Shown piece by piece: positions 7,264-15,797 of a DNA stretch of 31,512 nucleotides (within the stretch, counting starts at the first letter, position 1; each line of letters starts with the position of its first letter). Below the pieces are notes generated by a model, which did not search any database, was not told the origin of the DNA, and was given only the letters and a program-made list of their open reading frames with translations. Made by a program: the position numbers and the translations under genes. Where the stretch lies: assembly GCA_951801995.1 (NCBI GenBank), contig CATOOY010000004.1:1-31512 (forward strand). The letters are read 5' to 3'. Source of the DNA: an uncultured Erysipelotrichaceae bacterium. GTDB lineage: Bacteria > Bacillota_I > Bacilli_A > RF39 > UBA660.

Positions 7264-9324
7264 TTAATCTTCTTGTAAAACAATAGGTATATTTAATTTT
7301 TTATCTAATATTTTGGCATAGTGTGGTGTAGTATGGATAGCTATGAAAGATAATTCTATTAAAATAAAACTAATGAGGCATACAATACCATATTTTACTT
7401 TCTCTTTCTCTTCTACCAAACATTTTTTTAGATTGCAATAAAATATAATACTAAGTATCATGTCTACTATTATAAAAAATATGACCATACATACAAGCAT
7501 AATTGTACTAAAGTTACTTCTATAATAAGTATGAGGAAGTACTTCTCCTACTAATCTTACTACTTTTACAAAACGAAAAATATTAATGAGTGCTGTTAAT
7601 AGGACTAAACATTCTAATATTTTTATTACCCTTTTTTCTTTTTTTCTTTCTTCATAATTTATTATAAATAAAAGAAAGAATATATATATAAAGTGACAAG
7701 CATATAAAAATGGGGTAGAATTTCCATAAAAGAGATGCATTGTAGAATTAAATAGTAATGTTAATATTAAGCCTATATTCAACCATTTCTTTTTCTTACT
7801 ATTTTTTACAAAATAATAAATAATAAGTATATGAAATAGAAGTCCTATGAGTAAAGATTCTATACTTATTTTATCAAAGTAAATCATTTTTCCACCATTT
7901 TTCATATTTATAGATTTTAGGGTGGATGATACAACGCTATTTATATAAGCATCTTCTAAAACATTTTGTATTTTTTCTAATTGAAGATCCCAGTGAATAT
8001 ATGATTTTTCTTCTTCATAATTTTGCTTATAATTTCCATGTATAGTAGGAGTGTTATGCCATGTATAATTTTGTAAGGAAGAAAAAATCAAACTGAAAAT
8101 AACTACCATTATTTGTATAATTATCATTTTCTTTATTTTGATTTTTTTCCCTACTATTAAGAAAAAAGATGTGATTAAAAACACGACAAAATTTGTTACT
8201 GTAATACCAATGGAGGTAACACCTAATAAAATATAATAAAAATAATCTGTTTTTTCTACTTTTTCTTTTGTAAATATTTTTATGGTTTGATACCAAAGTA
8301 ATAGTAAAAACAAACCAGCTATATTATATACTTCTAATCCCGCTGCAAAGATAAGACTTGTGAATGTAAAACCAAACAATATACTCCATAATATACTTAC
8401 TTTGTTATTTTTAATAAATAAGGTTGCTGTTTTATAAACTACAACTACTGTCAAACTACTTACTATGGCTGAAAAAATAATGCAAGACAGTATTTTATCT
8501 GCTGTGATACCTGTTAATAATAAAATAAAGGGCTGAATCATTATTACATAAAGGGGGTGTACTTTGATGCGATAATGATTTCCAAATATTTTACTCATAT
8601 CATCTATGATTCTTCTAGAGTCTGCATTAAATAATAAATCATAGTTTTCTGAAAAATCAAAATGATAAGATAAAAAGATACCAAGAAAGGTGTAAAGAAA
8701 GAAGAAAAAGGCAAATAGAAGACATGCTATTTTTTTGTGGTTTTTCTTTTCAAAATAGTTGTTGTCCCAAGCTAAAAGTTTACCATGGTTTACAATATAA
8801 GATTCTTTAGCAAGTTCTGCTAAGGGTGTATCTTTAGAAGAGTCTGAATAAAATGTTTCTATTTTTACTTTCTTTTTCCATTGATACATCCTTTTTACTT
8901 TTTCTTTTTTATTACAATTTTCTCCTTCTATTTTTCCATTACTATCCATTTTGGTTCCAATAAGTTCTATGTTTTCAAATCTATTTAGATAAGGTTTTAG
9001 TAAAAACTCTGGTGAAGCACTAATGATGCAAATATTTTTCTTTTCTTTTCTATTTTTGATAAAAAAGTCATTTATTTTTTTATCATGTTTTTTCCAAAAT
9101 GTTGTGGTAAATTCTTCTAAGTTTTCTATTTCTTTTATAAAGCTAAACATACCTTCTTTATATTTTTTAGTAGATATCATTTTACAGATATATAAAATAG
9201 TATACCAAATCATTTTAGGAATATATTTCCATAATTTTTTATTGGTTTTTATAGAATATAAAATAAAATCTACAGAACTATCTCCATTATAAATAGTCCC
9301 ATCAAAATCATAAATATCATACAT
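7264..9324 (-). CDS. HAD-IB phosphatase fused to GT-C-type membrane glycosyltransferase (686 aa)
   Basis: Residues 1-190 form a complete HAD phosphatase: motif I DFDGT (Asp6 and Asp8), motif II ISAS near 101-104, a lysine region near 139-150, and motif IV SDSSKDTPLAE (160-170). The remaining ~490 residues are a polytopic membrane protein with about a dozen hydrophobic segments. The first outside loop contains NADSRRIIDD (Asp235) and YRIKVHPLY (His256), resembling GT39/GT-C lipid-sugar-dependent transferases. The gene overlaps the upstream UbiA-family gene by 8 bases and follows GGGAGTG, a good ribosome site. Inference: UbiA makes a polyprenyl-phospho-pentose-phosphate, the HAD domain removes the phosphate, and the GT-C domain transfers the pentose to an acceptor at the outer face. 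Acceptor and sugar are unknown. HAD identity is firm; the GT-C assignment is moderately firm. Confidence 0.82.
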   Translation of the reverse strand: MYDIYDFDGTIYNGDSSVDFILYSIKTNKKLWKYIPKMIWYTILYICKMISTKKYKEGMFSFIKEIENLEEFTTTFWKKHDKKINDFFIKNRKEKKNICIISASPEFLLKPYLNRFENIELIGTKMDSNGKIEGENCNKKEKVKRMYQWKKKVKIETFYSDSSKDTPLAELAKESYIVNHGKLLAWDNNYFEKKNHKKIACLLFAFFFFLYTFLGIFLSYHFDFSENYDLLFNADSRRIIDDMSKIFGNHYRIKVHPLYVIMIQPFILLLTGITADKILSCIIFSAIVSSLTVVVVYKTATLFIKNNKVSILWSILFGFTFTSLIFAAGLEVYNIAGLFLLLLWYQTIKIFTKEKVEKTDYFYYILLGVTSIGITVTNFVVFLITSFFLIVGKKIKIKKMIIIQIMVVIFSLIFSSLQNYTWHNTPTIHGNYKQNYEEEKSYIHWDLQLEKIQNVLEDAYINSVVSSTLKSINMKNGGKMIYFDKISIESLLIGLLFHILIIYYFVKNSKKKKWLNIGLILTLLFNSTMHLFYGNSTPFLYACHFIYIFFLLFIINYEERKKEKRVIKILECLVLLTALINIFRFVKVVRLVGEVLPHTYYRSNFSTIMLVCMVIFFIIVDMILSIIFYCNLKKCLVEEKEKVKYGIVCLISFILIELSFIAIHTTPHYAKILDKKLNIPIVLQED

Positions 9325-10198
9325 ATAAAATCACTCCCATATATATTGCATAAATTAGAATACTTCCTATTAATATATTATCTTTTAATAGAACTTCGAC
9401 AGGGTCTCCATCAGAATCTCCTTCTACAATTAAACTATATCTCAAGGTAATAAAAATAATAATTAAAATACTATAAATCATCTTATCATTTGATGCAATA
9501 TTATTATACCCCATTGAACACCATAGTGAATAAAAAACAAGGGTTAATGTTAAAAAGACATACATTAATTTATCTAGGAAGTCTTTGGTATAATATTTTA
9601 GGACTTCTCTTGTTTTATTTTTTTGATAGAGAAGTTCTCCTCTTCTTTTTCCAATTACTAAGTAAAGAGAGAAAGAAAGTACTGTTAAATATAACCAGTT
9701 AGATATATGCACTCCTATTACTACTCCACCATAATATACTCGAATTAAAAAACCTAATGCTAATACCACAATATCCACTATTGGGATATTTTTAGCATAT
9801 TTACTATAAATTATATTTAGAAATAGGTAGAAAAATAGAAAAATAATAGATTGTATATACCTTTCATAGGATAATATATTTCCTATCCATAAAAAAGATT
9901 GTATTAGTATACTTCCTATTACTAAAATGATAAAAAAAGCTATAGCTTTTTTTATGCCTATGGCACCAGATGCTATAGGTCTTTTCTTTTTTGTAGGATG
10001 CTTTCTATCTTTTTCTATATCTACTAAATCATTTAGTACATATACAGCAGATGCCATAAGACAAAAAGAAAAAAAAGAAATTGTTGTTATTTTTAAATAA
10101 TGGATATTAAGTAGATTTCCATTATATATAATAGCTAAAAAGATAAGTAAATTTTTAATATAATGTTTTACTCTCATAAGAGAAAGATATTTTTTCAT
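9317..10198 (-). CDS. UbiA-family prenyltransferase, decaprenyl-phosphate phosphoribosyltransferase-like (293 aa)
   Basis: Integral membrane enzyme of the UbiA superfamily. Seen: the start RVKHYIKNLLIF; the first Asp-rich motif NDLVDIEKDRKHPTKKKRPI (residues 56-75, N-D-x-x-D-x-x-x-D); a second motif region YSKYAKNIPIVDIVVLALGF then IRVYYGG; and about eight hydrophobic helices. The stretch DIEKDRKHPTKKKRPIASG is characteristic of the Rv3806c branch, which joins PRPP to polyprenyl phosphate to make polyprenyl-phosphoryl-ribose 5-phosphate, rather than of quinone UbiA. It lies 17 bases after rbfA and overlaps the HAD/GT-C fusion gene, supporting a joint pathway. No DprE1/DprE2 epimerase genes are in the window, so if the pathway is complete the donor could be ribose rather than arabinose. 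Confidence 0.87.
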   Translation of the reverse strand: MKKYLSLMRVKHYIKNLLIFLAIIYNGNLLNIHYLKITTISFFSFCLMASAVYVLNDLVDIEKDRKHPTKKKRPIASGAIGIKKAIAFFIILVIGSILIQSFLWIGNILSYERYIQSIIFLFFYLFLNIIYSKYAKNIPIVDIVVLALGFLIRVYYGGVVIGVHISNWLYLTVLSFSLYLVIGKRRGELLYQKNKTREVLKYYTKDFLDKLMYVFLTLTLVFYSLWCSMGYNNIASNDKMIYSILIIIFITLRYSLIVEGDSDGDPVEVLLKDNILIGSILIYAIYMGVILYV

Positions 10199-10215
10199 AA
10201 CTTTATTTCCTTTTC

Positions 10216-10557
10216 CTATTCTTTGTTATGTATTTTTTCAATCATATCTTCTATTTTTTTACCATATTCGATTGATTCATCATAGATAAATTCTAATTCT
10301 GGTATATTTCGAATTTCTACACGATCAAATAATTCTTTACGAATAAATCCTGCTGCATTTTTTAGAGCCTGTCTTATTTCTTCTTTTTTGTCTTCGTGAA
10401 GAATGGTATAATATACTTTCGCATATGATAAATCATTTGTAACTTTACAATCTGTTATCGTTACAAATTTAATATCTGGATCTTTTACTTCGGTCATTAA
10501 TATATAACTGATTTCTTTTACTAGATTACTTGCTATACGATCTATTTTTATACTCAT
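10216..10557 (-). CDS. rbfA: 30S ribosome-binding factor RbfA (113 aa)
   Basis: Assists 16S rRNA 5'-end maturation and 30S assembly, especially in the cold. Seen: the KH-type fold signatures IDRIASNLVKEIS at the start, VKDPDIKFVTITDCKVTNDLSYAKVYYTI in the middle, and the end RKELFDRVEIRNIPELEFIYDESIEYG with a terminal IEDMIEKI helix. The length is normal for the family. Start: the frame runs further up to 10602, but the ATG at 10557 has GAGGTGATAAT in front and matches the family's N-terminus. It is followed after 17 bases by the UbiA-family gene. The usual infB/nusA neighbours are not present here. Confidence 0.96.
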   Translation of the reverse strand: MSIKIDRIASNLVKEISYILMTEVKDPDIKFVTITDCKVTNDLSYAKVYYTILHEDKKEEIRQALKNAAGFIRKELFDRVEIRNIPELEFIYDESIEYGKKIEDMIEKIHNKE

Positions 10558-10668
10558 ATTATCACCTCTATATGTAGTATAACATATTTTTTTAAAAAAC
10601 ACGATTTTTCTCTTATACTTATTCTTATTTTTTTATCATATATTTATATAAGATAAGGGGGAGGTTTT

Positions 10669-10947
10669 ATGAAGGATTTATTTGACCTTTCTCCTAAATT
10701 GCTTACTTTTAGTGCTGTTGCTGTTGGTTATTTACTTTTGGATGATTTAGATGCAAATGAACAAAATGCACTTGGTAACTGGTTGATGCTAGTGGCACAA
10801 GTGCTTTGCACGAATGCTTATTTTAGACAGGTTCAAACAGAGAGAATGCAAAATAAAAATTTTACGGATACAGATGTTATGGAAATGATGCAGAAGATGA
10901 GAGATGCAATTGAAAAAGAAATTGCAATATTAAAAAAAGACGCATAG
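10669..10947 (+). CDS. Conserved-looking hypothetical protein, 92 aa
   Basis: The only plus-strand gene in the first 23 kb. It begins 11 bases after a strong GGGGGAGG ribosome site and is divergent from rbfA. Seen: MKDLFDLSPKLLTFSAVAVGYLLLDD, a hydrophobic helix near residues 9-25, then ANEQNALGNWLMLVAQVLCTNA, a second moderately hydrophobic stretch, then a charged helical tail that could form a coiled coil (MEMMQKMRDAIEKEIAILKK). Possibly a small membrane-associated scaffold. I do not recognise a family. Composition and ribosome site make it a convincing gene. Confidence 0.75.
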   Translation: MKDLFDLSPKLLTFSAVAVGYLLLDDLDANEQNALGNWLMLVAQVLCTNAYFRQVQTERMQNKNFTDTDVMEMMQKMRDAIEKEIAILKKDA

Positions 10948-10954
10948 CGTCTTT
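10932..10954 (-). terminator. Terminator of the lysozyme gene, shared with the convergent 92-aa gene
   Basis: A perfect 8-bp stem AAAGACGC/GCGTCTTT (10936-10943 with 10947-10954, 3-base loop) carries both stop codons of the two convergent genes. The T run lies on the minus-strand side (10938-10932), so it is strongest for the lysozyme transcript. Confidence 0.8.
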
Positions 10955-12740
10955 AAGCAAACCAAACATTTCCATCTACAATTCCATTAATTCCATTTAT
11001 ATATAAATAGTTTCCTCCTGCATCTCCAGAATATTGCCACATATGATAGTAACCGTTGTAATAACATCTATCGCCCCATTGTGCAACCCAACCTACATAA
11101 CTTCTTGTATGATCATTAAAACGATTCATGATATAACTATAGCTTGCATATACATAAGCTTTATAACCGTTTGCATTCATATGGTTCATAAATGTTGTAA
11201 TGATGGCATCGTATAAGTCTTTTGTAATCCAGTCAGAGGTAAAACCATGACCATCATTTTTATATTCTTCTATATCATAGTAAATTCCTAGGGTAGGATT
11301 CATTCCATACTTTTTCATTGCATATATCATTGTGTCTGCTTCTTCATACCCATCGATTGCTTCTGATGCATAACTAAAAAGGTATACTCCATATGGAATT
11401 TTTAATCTATGTAAAGCACTTATGGTATATTTTAACCATGCATCTGACTCATAATGGTAACTTCCAAAGCCAATTCTTATAATAACGCCATCTACCAATC
11501 CATCTCTTTTTACAGTATCCCAATCTATATATCCTTGGTAACTAGAGACATCTATAACTAGTTTGGCTCCTCTTTTAATTAGTTCTCCACGATTATTAAA
11601 GTAACATTTTTCTCCTGCTATTTTTTGCCATCCTGTTAAGGGATTTTTTAAATTGTCTAAATAATAGGTATATCCATTACGTTCAATCCACCCTGTTTTC
11701 ATACGTCCTTCGTTATCAAAATTATATACCAAACCATCTATAGTAAGTCCATTTCCTGTTACAGGAACACCATTTGTATCTAAATAATAACTATATCCAT
11801 CTACAAAAATCCATCCATAGCGTTTTTTTCCATCAATTCTACTAAAGAAATTTTTCTGCCCATTTACAATTTGAAAGCCACTTTTTCGTTTTCCATCTTG
11901 CCCAAAGAAGTAGTCTGCTCCATCTATATGTTGTAAGCCTGTTTGCATTCCTTCCTCTTTAAAATAATAGGTATATCCATCTATTCCAAATAGACCTTTC
12001 CTTTGGGCTCCACTTACTCTACTAAAAAAATGTGTTTTTCCATTTATGGTTTGAAAACCATATTGCATTTGTCCTTCTATATTAAATAGATATGTATTTC
12101 CTTCTATTATTTGTAAACCTGTTTGCATCCCTTCGTCTGTAAAATAATAATTATAACCATCTATTCCCACTAATCCTTTTCTTTGAGCCCCATTTACTCT
12201 ACTAAAAAAATGTATTTTTCCATTTATATTTTGGAATCCATATTGCATTTTTCCTTCTGTATTAAATAGATATGTATTTCCTTCTATTATTTGTAAACCT
12301 GTTTGCATCCCTTCGTCTGTAAAATAATAGTTATAACCATCTATTCCAAATAGACCTTTTCTTTTGGCACCGTCTATTCTACTAAAAAAATGTATTTTTC
12401 CATTTATGGTTTGAAAACCATATTGCTTTTCACCATTTTCATTAAAGTAATATTCTTTTCCATCTATGTTTTGAATTCCTTTATATATAACTTTATTTGG
12501 AACGTTTACTATTATATTGGTATCTTTATTTTCTATTGTATTTTGATTTATTTTCTCTTTTGTATCTTCTTCTATGATATTAGATTCTATATTTACTTTT
12601 TCTTCTTGGTTTACTATATCTATTTGTGATATATTTGATGATTCTTGGTTATTTTTTTCTATTACTTCTGTATATGCATTTACTTTATTTATCCCTAAGA
12701 AAAAAATGAAAACATATAGAATTCCTTTGATTTTTTTCAC
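10953..12740 (-). CDS. Secreted GH25 lysozyme with choline-binding-like repeats (595 aa)
   Basis: Peptidoglycan N-acetylmuramidase exported to the cell wall. Seen: a signal peptide (KKIKGILYVFIFFLGINKVNA then YTEV); a Ser/Glu/Asn-rich linker to about residue 85; about 14 aromatic cell-wall-binding repeats of 18-22 residues (for example GIDGYNYYFTDEGMQTG, INGKIHFFSR); and a C-terminal GH25 domain from about residue 392. Catalytic signatures are VIDVSSYQG (Asp about 397) and GIYYDIE (Asp/Glu about 489-491), with the usual ending MWQYSGDAGG and VDGNVWF. Start: the frame runs to an ATG at 12758, but the best fit is GTG at 12740, six bases after AAAGGGAGG. The ATG at 12746 directly abuts the ribosome site. 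Probable roles are cell separation, autolysis or killing of neighbours. Confidence 0.93.
   Translation of the reverse strand: MKKIKGILYVFIFFLGINKVNAYTEVIEKNNQESSNISQIDIVNQEEKVNIESNIIEEDTKEKINQNTIENKDTNIIVNVPNKVIYKGIQNIDGKEYYFNENGEKQYGFQTINGKIHFFSRIDGAKRKGLFGIDGYNYYFTDEGMQTGLQIIEGNTYLFNTEGKMQYGFQNINGKIHFFSRVNGAQRKGLVGIDGYNYYFTDEGMQTGLQIIEGNTYLFNIEGQMQYGFQTINGKTHFFSRVSGAQRKGLFGIDGYTYYFKEEGMQTGLQHIDGADYFFGQDGKRKSGFQIVNGQKNFFSRIDGKKRYGWIFVDGYSYYLDTNGVPVTGNGLTIDGLVYNFDNEGRMKTGWIERNGYTYYLDNLKNPLTGWQKIAGEKCYFNNRGELIKRGAKLVIDVSSYQGYIDWDTVKRDGLVDGVIIRIGFGSYHYESDAWLKYTISALHRLKIPYGVYLFSYASEAIDGYEEADTMIYAMKKYGMNPTLGIYYDIEEYKNDGHGFTSDWITKDLYDAIITTFMNHMNANGYKAYVYASYSYIMNRFNDHTRSYVGWVAQWGDRCYYNGYYHMWQYSGDAGGNYLYINGINGIVDGNVWFA
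11878..12417. repeat. Three tandem ~180-bp repeats in the lysozyme gene
   Basis: Units beginning near 11878, 12058 and 12238 each encode a 60-residue block of three wall-binding motifs (YGFQTINGK..., RKGLFGIDGY..., TGLQIIEGN...). The latter two are nearly identical in DNA, consistent with recent duplication and variable copy number. Confidence 0.85.
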
Positions 12741-12810
12741 TTCCATCCTCCCTTTCATACTATTAGAGAATATATCATATATTCTCTTTTTTGTCTATTA
12801 TTTTTCTATA

Positions 12811-12833
12811 AAAAAAGTATCATTTAAGATACT
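12811..12833 (-). terminator. Terminator after the second pilin-like gene
   Basis: On the minus strand AGTATC, a 6-base loop and GATACT (arms 12833-12828 and 12821-12816) are followed by TTTTTTT. It overlaps the stop codon at 12824. Confidence 0.75.
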
Positions 12834-14038
12834 CTTTTCCACATATATACGGTTATATAAGGTTGTAATAAACTTTGTGTACTACTTCCTGAAGTACCTG
12901 TAGTTTGCTGCGCATTACCATTTGTAGTTAAAACTCCGCTTCCATTTGTATTTCCCCCACCTGCTTCTGATGTATAATAAAGTGATTCTTTTGTCTCTGA
13001 TAAAATACCATTTGATGGATTAAATCGATAATTCTTAGTCGTTATAATTTCTCTACCACTTAATCCACCTTCTGCTCCATATAATGCATATATGAAACTA
13101 TCATTAGCACCTATTGTTTGTAAATGCTTATGGGCAGCTATAGTATGTACATGACTATTGATAGTATGGGTATGGGAGGAAACTGTATGGGTGTGACTAT
13201 TATTAAAGGTTGTACTTCCTCCTGTTTTAGAAACGGTATTAAAGTTTGCATCTGAAGTATTTACACCAACAAGTGTTCTTCCTGTTCCATATCTTTCCCA
13301 TGTCCCTCCAAATATACTACTTGGATTCGTACTATTTGTACTTATATATATACTTCCTACTGGATAGGTCTTAGATAACATACTTGTATTTATACTATTT
13401 ACTATAGTTGTTAATTTTTCTATATTTGTCTTATTTGTTTCTATATTATCTTTATTTGTGTTTATTGCTGTATCTTGTGTTGCATTTTTACTTTCCATAT
13501 TTTTTATTTTTGTATCTTGTGCTGTGTTTTTATCCTTTAATTCTATTATCTCTTTTTGTAAAGATTCTACTGCAGCTTGTAATTGCCCTCTTGTTAAGGT
13601 TGTCGTTGTCTCTGATACTTCTATTTCTGTATCTTTATTCGCATAATATGTCCCATCTGTTAAGTTTACTACTTCTATGTCTCCATCTTTATATAATCTT
13701 ACTTCTCCTCCTACTGGACTTTTCCCTTCAAAGGATAGTTTTATTTTCTTTCCATTTACTTCTTCTACACTTTCTCCTTCTTTTCCTTCACTTTTGGAAA
13801 ACTTAAACGTTATACTTTCATTTTCTAAGAAATATGCATCATATTCTTCTTCATGTTTACTCATAGAAGCAAATGTTGCTTTTACAATTCCTTCTGCTGC
13901 TGTATAGAAACTTCTTCTTTTGCTTTCTTTTACTACTCTTACTGCTATTGGAACTGTTATTAGTGCTATTACTCCTACTAATACAATTCCACCTATTATT
14001 TCTATTAAGGTAAAGGCTTTTCTATCTAATTTGCCCCC
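12824..14038 (-). pseudogene. Pilin-like protein with phage tail-tip C-terminus, separated from its start codon by an insertion
   Basis: Frame of 404 codons with no usable start: a TAG (14041-14039) directly precedes GGKLDRKAFTLIE. Seen: a prepilin helix (KAFTLIEIIGGIVLVGVIAL), a globular part, a coiled coil near residues 150-220 (repeated KDKNTAQDTKIKNME-type heptads), then a tail-fibre-like end. The signatures are TYPVGSIYISTNSTNP, FGGTWERYGTGRTLVG, a His-rich HTHTVSSHTHTINSHVHT run and a final LLQPYITVYMWKR, as in phage receptor-binding tips where His residues hold metal. The start, ATG GGC GA, lies at 16212-16205. Removing the intervening cassette gives M-G-E-G-G-K-L-D in frame, matching the start of the pilin at 1453. 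An internal ATG at 13864 could yield only a product without the pilin helix. Hence disrupted, or switched off reversibly. Confidence 0.85.
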
Positions 14039-14041
14039 CTA

Positions 14042-14063
14042 GAATGAAGCTTATACCCAAAAT
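14042..14063 (+). repeat. Terminal inverted repeat, left copy
   Basis: Begins GAATGAAGCTTATACCC and continues AAAAT. It is the exact reverse complement of 16185-16206. Confidence 0.95.
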
Positions 14064-14067
14064 TTTT

Positions 14068-14874
14068 TTATTGAATATTTATTTCTAAACCTACTCCTAC
14101 TTCATTTATCTCAAGTTTTTTAGCCATCTCTATCTTTGCTTTCAAAGAAACACAATGACAAGGATATAATAGTTTTATATTATTCTCTTCTAAATATTTT
14201 ATAGTTTTTTTCAATTTTTCATTTACATCAAACAAATGAAAGCCACCAATAACACCATATATTCTATTATCATTACATACTCTTTTTGCATATTCCAAAA
14301 TATTACAAATACCACTATGAGAGCATCCGGTTATAACAAATAGCCCCTTTTTACTTTTATAAACTATTGCTGAGTCATCTTTTAGTGTATCATCTATTCT
14401 TTTTCCATCAATATCACTTTTCCCAATAGAATATCTTGGTTCAAAATCATTAACAGTGGGTATTTCTCCCAAATATATAATATTATCACTTACCTGAATT
14501 GGCATTTTAGATAAGTTTAATTTACATACTTTAGATAGTTCCTCTTTACTAAGTGGACTTCCAATATATAAGCCAGTTCCATCTTCTTTATAGTTAAAGC
14601 AATCTGGATGGGCAATTAATTCAATGTTTCTTTTCTTCTCAAAAAAATATTTTAAACCTCCAGTATGATCATCATGACCATGGGATATTACTAGCTTATT
14701 TATCTTGTTTAAGTCAATGTTCATTTTACTTGCATTTTCTAATATAACAGAAGAATATCCTGTATCAAACAATATTTTTTCAACACCATCTTCGATATAA
14801 TAAGAGACTCCGGGTTCTCCCAAATAATATTCATCAATAAAGGTATTATTATCTTCTAGCACTTTTAATTTCAT
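14068..14874 (-). CDS. Metallo-beta-lactamase-fold hydrolase (268 aa)
   Basis: Seen: metal-binding SHGHDDHTGG (His65, His67, Asp69, His70), a later GCSHSGI histidine, and IGGFHLFD and LYPCHC near the end. This set is typical of the MBL subgroup annotated as dihydropteridine/MptA-like or methylpterin-type hydrolases. The substrate cannot be told from sequence. Start: the frame includes a TTG at 14880, but the ATG at 14874 is eight bases after AGGAG, the better position. It lies 22 bases after the Fic gene on the same strand, inside the inverted-repeat cassette. It may be cargo, or a partner that hydrolyses a nucleotide-type product. The latter is speculation. Confidence 0.85.
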   Translation of the reverse strand: MKLKVLEDNNTFIDEYYLGEPGVSYYIEDGVEKILFDTGYSSVILENASKMNIDLNKINKLVISHGHDDHTGGLKYFFEKKRNIELIAHPDCFNYKEDGTGLYIGSPLSKEELSKVCKLNLSKMPIQVSDNIIYLGEIPTVNDFEPRYSIGKSDIDGKRIDDTLKDDSAIVYKSKKGLFVITGCSHSGICNILEYAKRVCNDNRIYGVIGGFHLFDVNEKLKKTIKYLEENNIKLLYPCHCVSLKAKIEMAKKLEINEVGVGLEINIQ

Positions 14875-14896
14875 TTCCAATTCTCCTAATATTTTA

Positions 14897-15568
14897 TTAA
14901 CTTCTAAGGTCGTGTTTTAGTTCATCAGAGCAATAAATATTTATATATTCTAATTGTTCATCTTCACTTAAATTATGACTATTATTTTTAAACATATCCT
15001 TTAATTTTTTATAATCGCCATTAATACTTTCATGACTAGCAACAATCATATCCATTTTAGATACATTTGTAAGATCTAAGTTTATTCCATTTATTTTGGC
15101 AAGTGATTCTATAAATACTCTTTGACTTCTGCCATTGCCCTCACGAAAAGGGTGCAAAGCATTAATATCTGCAAATAATTCCACTAATTTATCTAATGTT
15201 GTTTCATTATCATAATCTACAAAGTATTTTTCTTTTTTTACTTTATTAAATACATCAGTACCAAATGATTCTATATGTTCTGTTAAGCAAAATAAATCTT
15301 GTTTAGCAATATTACAATTTCTTATATCTCCTGCCCATCTATAAACATCTTGAAACAAATATTTATGAATATCTTTTAAATACTTAAAATCAAAATTCCC
15401 TTTTAATGGTTTTTCATTTAGTTCATAAGTTCTTAAAGATACAAGTTCTCTTTCGGCATTAAATAAATCTTCTTCATTTGTTATATTAAGTTTATTTATT
15501 AAAACATCAGTATCTTTATAACAGTAATCAGCAGTTTTTTCATAAGTATATTTGTATTTATTATCCAT
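14897..15568 (-). CDS. Fic domain protein, probable AMP-transferase toxin (223 aa)
   Basis: Known: Fic enzymes transfer AMP (or other NMPs) from nucleotides to Ser/Thr/Tyr of target proteins. Seen: a complete active motif HPFREGNGRSQR (His139 to Arg150), a preceding VYRWAGDIRNCNI flap-like region (75-87) and a C-terminal helical part. It has no N-terminal self-inhibitory S/TxxxE(G/N) helix, as expected for class I Fic proteins whose inhibitor is a separate small protein. That inhibitor-like gene lies directly upstream and overlaps by 8 bases, the usual toxin-antitoxin layout. The ribosome site ATAGGAGAATCT lies within the antitoxin gene. The residues needed for AMPylation are intact. Confidence 0.92.
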   Translation of the reverse strand: MDNKYKYTYEKTADYCYKDTDVLINKLNITNEEDLFNAERELVSLRTYELNEKPLKGNFDFKYLKDIHKYLFQDVYRWAGDIRNCNIAKQDLFCLTEHIESFGTDVFNKVKKEKYFVDYDNETTLDKLVELFADINALHPFREGNGRSQRVFIESLAKINGINLDLTNVSKMDMIVASHESINGDYKKLKDMFKNNSHNLSEDEQLEYINIYCSDELKHDLRS

Positions 15569-15761
15569 AGATTCTCCTATACTTTTCTAATACCTTATTT
15601 CGTTCTATTTCAGTTGTTGACTTCCCAGTTATACAATTATAAAGTTTTTGTTTTATTTCTTTAGTTAATGGCATCCCCTCTTGAGCCATAGCACCATCAA
15701 CTTTTTTTATTTTTTCTTGTATTTCTTTTTCAGTTTGCTTTTTATTATTCATTAAATTCAC
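15561..15761 (-). CDS. VbhA-like Fic antitoxin (66 aa)
   Basis: Small helical protein directly before the Fic gene. Seen: a charged N-terminal helix, then GAMAQEGMPLTKEIKQKL and YNCITGKSTTEIERNKVLEKY. Known: VbhA-type antitoxins carry an inhibitory helix ending in S/T-x-x-x-E-G whose Glu blocks ATP binding in Fic, followed by two helices with a conserved I-x-G-turn. Here the Glu28-Gly29 and the ITG turn are present, while the Ser/Thr position is Ala24. Start: GTG at 15761 or ATG at 15752. The upstream AGAAAGTGA favours GTG weakly. Function inferred from motif plus gene order. Confidence 0.75.
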   Translation of the reverse strand: MNLMNNKKQTEKEIQEKIKKVDGAMAQEGMPLTKEIKQKLYNCITGKSTTEIERNKVLEKYRRIYG

Positions 15762-15789
15762 TCACTTTCTCAAGTTTTTTGATATATCT

Positions 15790-15797
15790 ATTATACC
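15790..15797 (-). promoter_or_regulatory. Extended -10 promoter of the Fic/antitoxin operon
   Basis: Minus strand TGGTATAAT, an extended -10 (TGnTATAAT), about 30 bases before the antitoxin start. The -35 region is poor. Confidence 0.55.

Noticed and set aside
12741..12758. ATG starts at 12758 and 12746 for the lysozyme
   Set aside because: Neither has a correctly spaced ribosome site; GTG at 12740 follows AAAGGGAGG by six bases.
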